Source: Eubacterium sp. TM05-53 (lineage in GTDB: Bacteria > Bacillota_I > Bacilli_A > Erysipelotrichales > Erysipelotrichaceae). Taken from it: 12,019 bases of DNA. Positions 1 through 5,396 of this stretch are shown one piece after another. Numbering within the stretch: the stretch's first letter is position 1; each line of letters starts with the position of its first letter. A program made the position numbers and the translations under genes. The stretch is taken from the NCBI RefSeq assembly GCF_003436425.1, contig NZ_QSPK01000069.1, positions 1 to 12,019 of the forward strand, given 5' to 3'. The notes under the pieces were generated by a model, which was not told where the DNA came from, searched no databases, and was given only the letters and a program-made list of their open reading frames with translations.

Positions 1-66
1 CGTATAAATGATAAAAACCAGAATTATAACAATGTCACCAAATTGCTAGTTAAGCCAAAAGTTTAA
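1..66 (+). CDS. possible C-terminal tail of an upstream gene (partial)
   Basis: Reading from base 1, 21 sense codons run without interruption to a TAA at 64-66; the peptide ends in LLVKPKV. In DNA this AT-rich a 21-codon open stretch can occur by chance, and no hairpin terminator follows it, so this is only a possible gene end. Its start and function lie outside the window. Confidence 0.25.
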   Translation, partial: RINDKNQNYNNVTKLLVKPKV

Positions 67-100
67 AGGTAGATTTATTATTTTGATTAATGAGTTTTTT

Positions 101-167
101 CTCCCAATTTATTCTTTTTCTCCCAAAACCAGTGTATAATTGGGGAAAAGAATGTTCTCTTTGGGAG
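101..167. repeat. four phased CTCCCAA/TTGGGAG repeats around the fic promoter
   Basis: CTCCCAA occurs at 101-107 and again at 120-126, within a 12-base direct repeat TTTTTCTCCCAA at 96-107 and 115-126. The inverse motif follows as TTGGGGA at 140-146 (one mismatch) and TTGGGAG at 161-167. Start-to-start distances are 19, 20 and 21 bases, about two helical turns each, so all four would face the same side of the DNA. They bracket the -10 box at 135-140 and reach the RBS. This looks like a regulator-binding array; the binder is unknown. Confidence 0.45.
135..140 (+). promoter_or_regulatory. -10 box of the fic promoter
   Basis: A perfect TATAAT lies 37 bases before the chosen fic start codon. At 16-18 base spacing only a poor -35 is present (TTCTTT at 112-117), so the promoter may depend on an activator or on the flanking repeats. 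The RBS is GGGAGGAG at 163-170. Confidence 0.55.
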
Positions 168-176
168 GAGAAGGAA

Positions 177-1241
177 ATGCGGAATTTTGATTATAGTCAT
201 CTTAAAGATCGTACTTGGGATAATGAAATATTGTCTTATATTGCTAAAATTCATGAATTTAAGGGAAAACAAGAATTATATTTTCGACAAAAACCTGTAG
301 AATTAGAGCGTTTGGTTGAAATAGCTAAAGTACAAAGTACAGAAAGTTCAAACCGTATTGAAGGAATTGTAACTACTAGATCCCGTCTTCAACAATTGGT
401 TGAGGATAAGACAACGCCTAGAAATCGTGATGAAAAAGAAATCTTAGGATATCGGAATGTTTTAAATTTAATTCATGAAAATTATCAATACATTCCGTTA
501 AAGTCAAATTATATATTACAGCTGCATCGAGATTTGCTTCAATATACAGAATTATCCTATGGTGGAAAATACAAAACGTCTCCAAATGAAATAGATGCTG
601 TTTTGCCAAATGGTGAAAAAAGAATATTATTCAAACCATTAGAACCTTATGAAACACCGGATGCCATTGAACAAATTTGTAGTAGCTATCAACAAGCTTT
701 AGATCATGAAATTGTAGATTCACTGATATTAATTCCATGTGTAATATTAGACTTTCTTTGTGTTCACCCTTTCAATGATGGAAATGGCAGAATGAGTCGA
801 TTATTAACGTTACTTCTTTTATATCGTAATGATTATGTAGTTGGAAAATATATCAGTATTGAAAAAGAAATAGCGGATACGAAAGAAGCCTATTATCAAG
901 CTTTAGCGCAAGCAGATTTAGGTTGGCATGAAGGGACAAATGATCCAAAACCATTTATAAAATATATGCTTGGGATTATATTAAAATGTTACCGTGAATT
1001 TGAAGAAAGATTAACAATCAGTGGGAAAAGTGGAAAAAGAAGCAACTCTTATGACATTGTTAAAACATATGTAAATAGTACAATAGGTACCTTTACGAAA
1101 AGAGATGCTATGGAAAATTGTCCAAGTTTAGGCAGTTCTTCTGTGGAATCCGCACTAAAAAAATTAGTTGAAGATGGTACTATTATTCGTAAAGGTCAAG
1201 GCCGTGCATCCCATTATATTCGAAAAGACGCAATTGAATAA
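177..1241 (+). CDS. Fic-domain protein (probable AMP transferase) with inhibitory helix and winged-helix C terminus
   Basis: Fic-domain enzymes usually transfer AMP from ATP onto hydroxyl side chains of target proteins. The 354-residue product carries the full active-site motif HPFNDGNGRMSR at residues 197-208, with catalytic His197 and the phosphate-binding loop intact. The substrate-aligning flap is probably around residues 129-137 (GGKYKTSPN). An N-terminal inhibitory motif S58-NRI-E62-G63 matches [S/T]xxxE[G/N], marking a self-inhibited class II Fic protein in which the Glu blocks productive ATP binding. Residues about 290-350 resemble a winged helix, as in many stand-alone Fic proteins. 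The start at 177 was chosen because GGAGGAG precedes it by six bases; an in-frame ATG at 90 lies upstream of the TATAAT and cannot be the start of that transcript. The gene is monocistronic and converges with the antitoxin gene. Its target is unknown. Confidence 0.9.
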   Translation: MRNFDYSHLKDRTWDNEILSYIAKIHEFKGKQELYFRQKPVELERLVEIAKVQSTESSNRIEGIVTTRSRLQQLVEDKTTPRNRDEKEILGYRNVLNLIHENYQYIPLKSNYILQLHRDLLQYTELSYGGKYKTSPNEIDAVLPNGEKRILFKPLEPYETPDAIEQICSSYQQALDHEIVDSLILIPCVILDFLCVHPFNDGNGRMSRLLTLLLLYRNDYVVGKYISIEKEIADTKEAYYQALAQADLGWHEGTNDPKPFIKYMLGIILKCYREFEERLTISGKSGKRSNSYDIVKTYVNSTIGTFTKRDAMENCPSLGSSSVESALKKLVEDGTIIRKGQGRASHYIRKDAIE

Positions 1242-1261
1242 TTACAACATACTAAAGAAAT

Positions 1262-1290
1262 ATGACGAGTGATTTATGCTCGTCATTTTT
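1262..1290 (+). terminator. intrinsic terminator of fic
   Basis: An 8-bp perfect stem (ATGACGAG at 1262-1269, CTCGTCAT at 1279-1286) with a 9-base loop is followed by a short T run (1286-1290), 20 bases past the fic stop. Its right arm overlaps the stop codon of the convergent antitoxin gene at 1283-1285. Confidence 0.75.
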
Positions 1291-1588
1291 GTATGCAGTT
1301 CAACATTTTCTTAGATTCTTCTTCAGAATAAGATTCAGTACTTTTTATACCAATTTCTAATTCTTTCATGAGTTTAATTAAAGCTTTGGCTTTCATGTTT
1401 TCAGCATTATTTTCAGTTACAGAAAATGGAAAGCCTCCAGTATTTAATGCTTGTTGAAAAAATACATTAACCGCATCTGTTAAAGTTAAGCCATTTTTCG
1501 CGAAAACTTCTTCTAATTCATTCTTTATTTCTGAATTTATACGAATTCTAAATACATCATCTTTTTGATCATTGATTACGTTACGCAT
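1283..1588 (-). CDS. RelB/DinJ-family antitoxin, apparently without a toxin partner
   Basis: The 101-residue product has the N-terminal ribbon-helix-helix layout of RelB/DinJ antitoxins. A short beta strand (VFRIRINSEIK, about residues 12-22) is followed by LEEVFAKNGLTLTDAVNVFF and the family-typical GGFPF (about 51-55). Antitoxins of this family bind DNA as dimers and neutralise RelE/YafQ-type endoribonucleases with their C-terminal half. The start at 1588 is supported by AGGAAG eight bases upstream; the reading frame extends further upstream but runs through the promoter. A toxin gene would normally follow directly, yet the next gene is the convergent fic, so this is a solitary antitoxin or a relic. 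Its C terminus is charged and could still bind a partner encoded elsewhere. Fic is an unlikely partner because it carries its own inhibitory helix. Confidence 0.82.
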   Translation of the reverse strand: MRNVINDQKDDVFRIRINSEIKNELEEVFAKNGLTLTDAVNVFFQQALNTGGFPFSVTENNAENMKAKALIKLMKELEIGIKSTESYSEEESKKMLNCIQK

Positions 1589-1611
1589 AATTAACACTTC
1601 CTGGTATTTAT

Positions 1612-1640
1612 AGTATAGGGATATTTTAATAAAATAACAA
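1612..1640 (-). promoter_or_regulatory. promoter of the antitoxin gene
   Basis: On the minus strand TTGTTA (1635-1640) and TATACT (1612-1617) are separated by exactly 17 bases, with the -10 box about 24 bases before the start codon. It lies downstream of the terminator at 1675-1707, so the antitoxin gene is probably transcribed separately from the HTH gene. Confidence 0.65.
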
Positions 1641-1674
1641 TAAATGTAGTAATGGTGTGTCCACATCCAATCCC

Positions 1675-1707
1675 TAAATATAAAAAGAGCCAGAAACTAG
1701 CTCTTTT
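1675..1707 (-). terminator. intrinsic terminator of the DUF2975-HTH cassette
   Basis: On the minus strand AAAAGAGC and GCTCTTTT (arms at 1700-1707 and 1683-1690) pair around a 9-base loop and run into a T/A-rich tail (TTTTTATATTT). The left arm contains part of the stop codon region of the HTH gene, so termination falls immediately at the gene end. Confidence 0.75.
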
Positions 1708-1918
1708 CATCGTCTTTTACATACTCCAATATATTACCAGGTTGACAATCTAATACTTCGCAAATAGCTTCTAAAGTAGAGAAACGTATCGCAGAAATCT
1801 TACCCGTTTTCATCTTTGATAAGTTGACATTGCTGACGCCAACTTTCTCAGACAACTCTTTTAAACTCATTTTTCGATCGGCCATGACACGATCTAATCG
1901 CAATATGATCTTCCCCAT
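1697..1918 (-). CDS. small Cro/C1-type HTH regulator (YozG-like)
   Basis: The 73-residue protein is almost entirely one helix-turn-helix domain: MSLKELSEKVGVSNVNLSKM (about residues 17-36) holds the two HTH helices, followed by IRFSTLEAICEVLDCQPGNIL, the usual end of the YozG/HTH_26 type. It has no sensor or dimerisation domain. It starts two bases after the stop of the DUF2975 gene with only a weak RBS (GATGAGAC), which suggests translational coupling. DUF2975 membrane proteins are commonly paired with such regulators. The obvious inference is that the regulator controls its own operon through the palindrome at 2531-2559, possibly modulated by the membrane protein. Confidence 0.88.
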   Translation of the reverse strand: MGKIILRLDRVMADRKMSLKELSEKVGVSNVNLSKMKTGKISAIRFSTLEAICEVLDCQPGNILEYVKDDEKS

Positions 1919-1920
1919 AA

Positions 1921-2517
1921 TTATAACGTCTCATCACTCAATTGTTGTAATTCTTGTCCATATCTAAATATATAAGATAGTAAGTAGATAAGTGCGGCAA
2001 AAACCAAGAAGCTTAATTCAAAACGAATATCGAACTTGATTTGTGTGACATATTTTGAATTGAAGAGTAGATCAAAGTTGATTATTTGCTTAAAATACAT
2101 AACACGACATACTTCAAGAATATTAAAGACAATACCACTGACAAGAATATACTTGGCAAGGTTTTTAATATGATCGGCAACACGAACATCAAAAGGAGTA
2201 TGATCCATCGTAATCGTACAAATAGATTCAATTGTTTGTACTGATTTATAAATGATGAATATAAGAATTGCAGTCAATAAGAAAAGGATTGGTAACCACA
2301 TGGACATGGTATCTTTTTGTAAAGCAGTATCATCTTTAAACATCAATTGAAGAAAGTCAATTCTTATACTTCCAAATAAAGTATTATATGCATCTTTGTT
2401 GAAGGCATAGAATAGACTAAGTCCAATCAACAATGCAACAGAAATTAAACAAGCCCCTCGAACAATTTCTAAAACGAAACACATTTTCTTCAATAAATCT
2501 TTAGACTTATCATTCAT
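1921..2517 (-). CDS. DUF2975 four-helix membrane protein
   Basis: The 198-residue product has four hydrophobic segments at about residues 18-42, 70-92, 117-140 and 167-188. After the second comes the DUF2975-typical stretch TPFDVRVADHIKNLAKYIL, a cytoplasmic or interfacial amphipathic helix preceding the third membrane segment. No catalytic motif is visible and the function of the family is not established. The start was placed at the ATG at 2517 because a strong AGGAGGT lies six bases upstream; an in-frame ATG six codons earlier lies within the operator region and upstream of that RBS. It is the first gene of a cassette with the HTH regulator. A membrane sensor or modulator role is inference from this pairing only. 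Confidence 0.85.
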   Translation of the reverse strand: MNDKSKDLLKKMCFVLEIVRGACLISVALLIGLSLFYAFNKDAYNTLFGSIRIDFLQLMFKDDTALQKDTMSMWLPILFLLTAILIFIIYKSVQTIESICTITMDHTPFDVRVADHIKNLAKYILVSGIVFNILEVCRVMYFKQIINFDLLFNSKYVTQIKFDIRFELSFLVFAALIYLLSYIFRYGQELQQLSDETL

Positions 2518-2530
2518 GATATTACCTCCT

Positions 2531-2559
2531 AACATTAATAAATTAATGTTTAACGTTAA
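2531..2559. promoter_or_regulatory. probable operator between promoter and RBS of the DUF2975-HTH cassette
   Basis: AACATTAA (2531-2538) and TTAATGTT (2543-2550) form a perfect 8-bp inverted repeat with a 4-base spacer. It abuts a second palindrome, TTAACGTTAA (2550-2559), so the half-site TTAA(T/C)GTT occurs three times. The block lies between the predicted start of transcription and the AGGAGGT RBS, a good place for repression by the HTH protein of the same operon. As RNA the first repeat could also form a hairpin next to the RBS. Confidence 0.55.
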
Positions 2560-2563
2560 TTTA

Positions 2564-2591
2564 ATTATATATTACATAAATAATAAGTCAA
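2564..2591 (-). promoter_or_regulatory. promoter of the DUF2975-HTH cassette
   Basis: On the minus strand TTGACT (2586-2591) is followed after 16 bases by a perfect TATAAT (2564-2569). Transcription would start near 2557, inside the palindrome block. Confidence 0.75.
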
Positions 2592-2596
2592 TATAA

Positions 2597-2863
2597 GTTT
2601 CAAATTTATTAGAAACTTTAGCTCAAAATGCTGGAGTTGAGGTTGTAAAAAAAGCAGCACTACTAGCTGAGGGTAATGCTGCAAATCGAGATGATATTGT
2701 CTTTCTAAAGAAACTTCCATTATTCACTAAAACAGATGATGGCTATAAAGAAATTGCGTCCTAATTATTAGAGCGGTTCTTACACTTGTATCATTATAAC
2801 CTCAATAAAACAAATGAAGTGATTGTACATAGAAGATTGTTGAGGAATATGTCAAAGAAATAG
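2597..2863 (+). pseudogene. decayed coding relic of unknown family in the 2518-2917 gap
   Basis: From 2597 a 55-codon frame with no plausible start reads like protein (for example AALLAEGNAANRDDIVFLKK, then LPLFTKTDDGYKEIAS) and stops at TAA 2762-2764. The same frame stays open for another 32 codons to TAG 2861-2863 (containing ERFLHLYHYNLNKTNEV). From 2833 a second frame reads IVEEYVKEIENKRSQSI up to 2887. There is no ATG with an RBS, and the frame begins directly after a TAA at 2594-2596. This fits the C-terminal remains of a gene whose 5' part was lost, with at least one in-frame stop. I do not recognise the family. The rest of the gap holds only the cassette promoter and the terminator at 2875-2895. 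Confidence 0.4.
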
Positions 2864-2874
2864 AAAATAAAAGG

Positions 2875-2895
2875 TCTCAGTCAATTTGACTGAGA
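2875..2895 (-). terminator. intrinsic terminator of the ATPase gene (possibly bidirectional)
   Basis: TCTCAGTCAA (2875-2884) and TTGACTGAGA (2886-2895) form a perfect inverted repeat with one central base; in RNA this gives about an 8-9 bp stem with a tight loop. On the minus strand it is followed by CCTTTTATTTT, 23 bases past the ATPase stop. On the plus strand ATTTTAAAAT follows, so it may also end transcripts of the decayed relic. Confidence 0.7.
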
Positions 2896-2917
2896 ATTTT
2901 AAAATATAGATTTGTGT

Positions 2918-4132
2918 TTAGTTCCATTCCTTTTCTAGAAGAAAATCACGGATGTTACGATGCTTGATGCCATTTTGGCTCATATCAAACTCATCAAGAG
3001 AAACAACGTATTTTGGAAAGTTGTCTTTAATATTATCATAAGCACCAAATTCACGGTTAATTGTTTCTTGTGATGCCAATAGGTATGTAACTTGAACATA
3101 CAGTTTTTCACCATGTTTGTTGCATACAAAATCAATTTCTTTAGTACCATTTTTACCGACAGTCACTTCAAATCCTCGACGCAGTAATTCTAGATATACA
3201 ATATTTTCTAAAATAAGATTGATATCTCGCATATTACCGCCGAAAACAGCCTCGCGAATACCGTGATCGGCAATATAATACTTCTCATTAGAGGCAAGGA
3301 TTTGTTTGCCCTGCAAATCTTCTCGCTTTACCTGATAAAACAAGTAAGCCTCACAACAGTATTTGATATAGTTCAGAATTGTTTCCGGAGCAACTGCTCG
3401 CTTTTCACTTTTTAAAAACTTAGACAGAGAGGATGCAGAAAAAGTAGTTCCCACATTCGCAATTACATAAGCAATGATTCGTTCGAGCAAATCAACATCT
3501 CGGATTTTATTTCGTTTCATGACGTCTTTTAGTTGAACCGAATTGAATAGATCTTGAAGATATTGCTTAGACGGAGCATCTTCATAACGAATGTTTGAAA
3601 GGTAGGGCATACCTCCGACTAAAAGGTATTTTTGAAAACATTGTTGAATGGATGCATCAGGAATAATCGAATGATACAGTTCTGTGAATTCATTGAAGGA
3701 AAATGGATAAATCACAAATTCCACATATCGACCACCTAAATAAGTGGCAAGCTCACCAGAGAGCAAGTTTGCGTTTGATCCAGTAATGTAAATGTCACAA
3801 TCTAATGATACGCGCAAAGAGTTGATGCACTTTTCCCAGTCTTTGACTTCTTGTATCTCATCAAAGAATAGATAAACTTTGCCATCTATTTCTGAGGCTC
3901 TTGTACTGATTTCATCATGTAGAGCTTTAGCGGTTTGTAGGTGGGAATAGTTCATATCTTCAAAATTGATGGAGATAAACTGTGTTGGACTAATACCAGA
4001 TTCTATAAGTTCTTGTTGAATTAGCTTTAACATGACGGACTTTCCACAACGACGAATACCGGTCATTACCTTGATTAAATCGGTTCCAATAAATGGACGA
4101 ATGCGGTTCATATACAATTCACGTTTGATCAT
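2918..4132 (-). CDS. AAA+ ATPase with C-terminal DUF4143 domain
   Basis: The 404-residue protein has an N-terminal P-loop ATPase domain of the AAA_14 type. The Walker A motif GIRRCGKS is at residues 25-32, Walker B with LFFDE at 88-92, and a sensor-like YITGSNANLLSGELA follows from about 115. The C-terminal DUF4143 region ends in a restriction-endonuclease-like fold remnant (E332-I-D334-FVC, then LYVQVTY at about 344-350). There the usual E-x-K of PD-(D/E)xK nucleases is Q-V-T, so nuclease activity is doubtful. These proteins are common, often multi-copy, in anaerobic Bacillota; their cellular role is not established. The start is supported by AGGAGG nine bases upstream. The gene is transcribed alone, from an extended -10 promoter and with its own terminator. 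Confidence 0.88.
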   Translation of the reverse strand: MIKRELYMNRIRPFIGTDLIKVMTGIRRCGKSVMLKLIQQELIESGISPTQFISINFEDMNYSHLQTAKALHDEISTRASEIDGKVYLFFDEIQEVKDWEKCINSLRVSLDCDIYITGSNANLLSGELATYLGGRYVEFVIYPFSFNEFTELYHSIIPDASIQQCFQKYLLVGGMPYLSNIRYEDAPSKQYLQDLFNSVQLKDVMKRNKIRDVDLLERIIAYVIANVGTTFSASSLSKFLKSEKRAVAPETILNYIKYCCEAYLFYQVKREDLQGKQILASNEKYYIADHGIREAVFGGNMRDINLILENIVYLELLRRGFEVTVGKNGTKEIDFVCNKHGEKLYVQVTYLLASQETINREFGAYDNIKDNFPKYVVSLDEFDMSQNGIKHRNIRDFLLEKEWN

Positions 4133-4162
4133 AAATCTTAGCCTCCTTTTGTAGTTAATATT

Positions 4163-4168
4163 AGTATA
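4163..4168 (-). promoter_or_regulatory. extended -10 promoter of the ATPase gene
   Basis: The minus strand reads TGATATACT, an extended -10 (TG-N-TATACT) 30 bases before the ATPase start codon. No good -35 hexamer is present at normal spacing, which is usual for extended -10 promoters. A half-site of the nearby palindrome (4178-4187) lies where the spacer would be. Confidence 0.5.
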
Positions 4169-4205
4169 TCACATTTATAACTGATAATTAGTGTTGAAAA
4201 TGCAA

Positions 4206-4229
4206 TTTTATCAGTTATAACTGATAAAA
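4206..4229. repeat. 24-bp perfect palindrome upstream of the ATPase gene, with a second half-site
   Basis: The core TTATCAGTTATAACTGATAA (4208-4227) extends to a perfect 24-bp palindrome with no spacer. The half-site TAACTGATAA recurs at 4178-4187 in the same orientation, exactly 40 bp away, adjoining the -10 element. Continuous palindromes of this kind usually bind a homodimeric regulator; no candidate binder is encoded next to it. It is not a terminator, as the stem would have no loop. Confidence 0.6.
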
Positions 4230-4268
4230 AATGAAAATTGATAAAATGTTTAAGTTACGAAATGAAAA

Positions 4269-4291
4269 ATACCCATAAGAAATATGGGTAT
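4269..4291 (-). terminator. intrinsic terminator of the GAG operon, after the LacI-family gene
   Basis: ATACCCATA (4269-4277) and TATGGGTAT (4283-4291) form a 9-bp stem with a 5-base loop. On the minus strand it is followed by TTTTCATTT, 12 bases past the regulator stop codon. Confidence 0.8.
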
Positions 4292-4303
4292 CAATTTAGA
4301 TTT

Positions 4304-5314
4304 TTAATTGTGTTGTTTTGTTGATTCATTCCAGTTCACAGAACACTTTAAGATTTGATTTGGAATCTGTTCGTTGGTTCCTTTTAATGAATCAATCAAA
4401 ATGGATGCAGCTTGATAGCCTTCATCATAGGCAGGCTGTACGATTGTTGTGACAGTTGGACTTGAGAAGTTAGTCCATTCTGTATTATCAAAGCCAATTA
4501 ATCCAATTGTATCTGGCATTAGGTTACGGTAATCTTTTAATGCCAAATAAACACGTGGTAATAAGAAGCAATTGGCTACAAAGATGAGGGTGCGAACACC
4601 AAAACGCAATTCATTATAGAGTAGATCACGTAATGCATCACTTGTTACATCATCAGCTACGACGTGGGTTTTGCATGTTTTTCCTTTTGCTTCTAAAGCA
4701 TGTAGAAAGCCAGTAGTACGCTCTAAACGAGTACTTAATACATGAGGATCTGCTGTAATCATAATGAATTCATCGTATCCATCATCGATTAGGTGTGTTC
4801 CTACATTTAATATGGATTCATAGTTGTTTGTCTTGACCCATTTTTCTTTATCCATAGATACTTGTGAATCAATGAATACAACATCTTTATTTTCTTGTTT
4901 GATTTTTGGAATTAATTCGGCAAAATGACTCGATGGCTGGATGATAAAACCATCCACTCCCATTGCCAACATGCGATTGACATATCCTTTTTCGTTTTCA
5001 AAATTATAATTACTGTTTCCAACAATCAACTGGTAACGATTATCTCTGGCAAAATCATCGATTCCTTTCACGATTTGATTCGCAAACGTGTTGGTGATAT
5101 CTCCAATGATAACGCCAATTAAACGTGTTTCTTTTGCGTTTAAAGAGCGTGCTGCAATACTTGGACGATAGTTTGTCTCTTTGATGACTTGAGCAATTCT
5201 TGCTTGGGTTTCCTCTGACATTTTGTCAGTTTTACCATTTAGAAAAAAAGAAACTGTAGTTTTAGATGTCCCCGCTCTTTCGGCTATATCTCGAATGGTT
5301 ATTTTTTCTTTCAT
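4304..5314 (-). CDS. regR: LacI-family transcriptional regulator of the GAG regulon (RegR/KdgR-like)
   Basis: The 336-residue protein has a classic LacI layout. The HTH comes first (ITIRDIAERAGTSKTTVSFF, residues 5-24), then a hinge near 52-62 (SIAARSLNA). A periplasmic-binding-protein-like effector domain starts at RLIGVIIGDITNTFANQI. The start at 5314 is supported by AAAGGA about six bases upstream; the frame extends 17 codons further, but that would place the start inside the operator and promoter. It is the last gene of the GAG operon and also has its own promoter overlapping an operator, which suggests autoregulation. The effector is probably a keto-deoxy-uronate or other intermediate of unsaturated uronate breakdown, as for KdgR/RegR proteins, but the sequence does not show which. 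The symbol is by analogy of gene context with the streptococcal regulator. Confidence 0.88.
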   Translation of the reverse strand: MKEKITIRDIAERAGTSKTTVSFFLNGKTDKMSEETQARIAQVIKETNYRPSIAARSLNAKETRLIGVIIGDITNTFANQIVKGIDDFARDNRYQLIVGNSNYNFENEKGYVNRMLAMGVDGFIIQPSSHFAELIPKIKQENKDVVFIDSQVSMDKEKWVKTNNYESILNVGTHLIDDGYDEFIMITADPHVLSTRLERTTGFLHALEAKGKTCKTHVVADDVTSDALRDLLYNELRFGVRTLIFVANCFLLPRVYLALKDYRNLMPDTIGLIGFDNTEWTNFSSPTVTTIVQPAYDEGYQAASILIDSLKGTNEQIPNQILKCSVNWNESTKQHN

Positions 5315-5336
5315 AGTGGATCCTTTCAATACTTCT

Positions 5337-5365
5337 ATTCTAACAGATATAAATTTTTCTAGCAA
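5337..5365 (-). promoter_or_regulatory. internal promoter of the LacI-family gene
   Basis: On the minus strand TTGCTA (5360-5365) and TAGAAT (5337-5342) are spaced by 17 bases. The -35 box is part of operator O1, so bound repressor would block it. Confidence 0.6.
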
Positions 5366-5377
5366 ACGCGTTTACTA
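5360..5377. promoter_or_regulatory. LacI-type operator O1 (at the regulator gene)
   Basis: TAGCAAACGCGTTTACTA is an 18-bp palindrome with one mismatch and a central CG-type core, the standard form of LacI-family operators. It resembles the sites O2-O5 near the GH88 and kdgA genes and overlaps the -35 box of the regulator's own promoter. Confidence 0.8.
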
Positions 5378-5396
5378 AAGGAAAAATTTATAACTA

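Noticed and set aside
90..176. 29-codon N-terminal extension of the Fic reading frame
   Set aside because: It lies across the -10 box and the phased repeats, and the GGAGGAG RBS supports the start at 177.
177..1588. Fic plus RelB/DinJ protein as a toxin-antitoxin pair
   Set aside because: The genes are convergent with separate promoters, and the Fic protein has its own inhibitory motif; known Fic antitoxins are of a different family.
1589..1666. 26-codon upstream extension of the antitoxin frame
   Set aside because: It spans the antitoxin promoter, and AGGAAG supports the start at 1588.
2531..2591. AT-rich inverted repeats as transposon ends or an origin
   Set aside because: No transposase, target duplication, DnaA-box cluster or replication gene is present; the position between promoter and RBS explains them better as an operator.
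5315..5365. 17-codon upstream extension of the LacI-family frame
   Set aside because: It covers operator O1 and the promoter; LacI proteins start a few residues before the HTH, as the start at 5314 gives.
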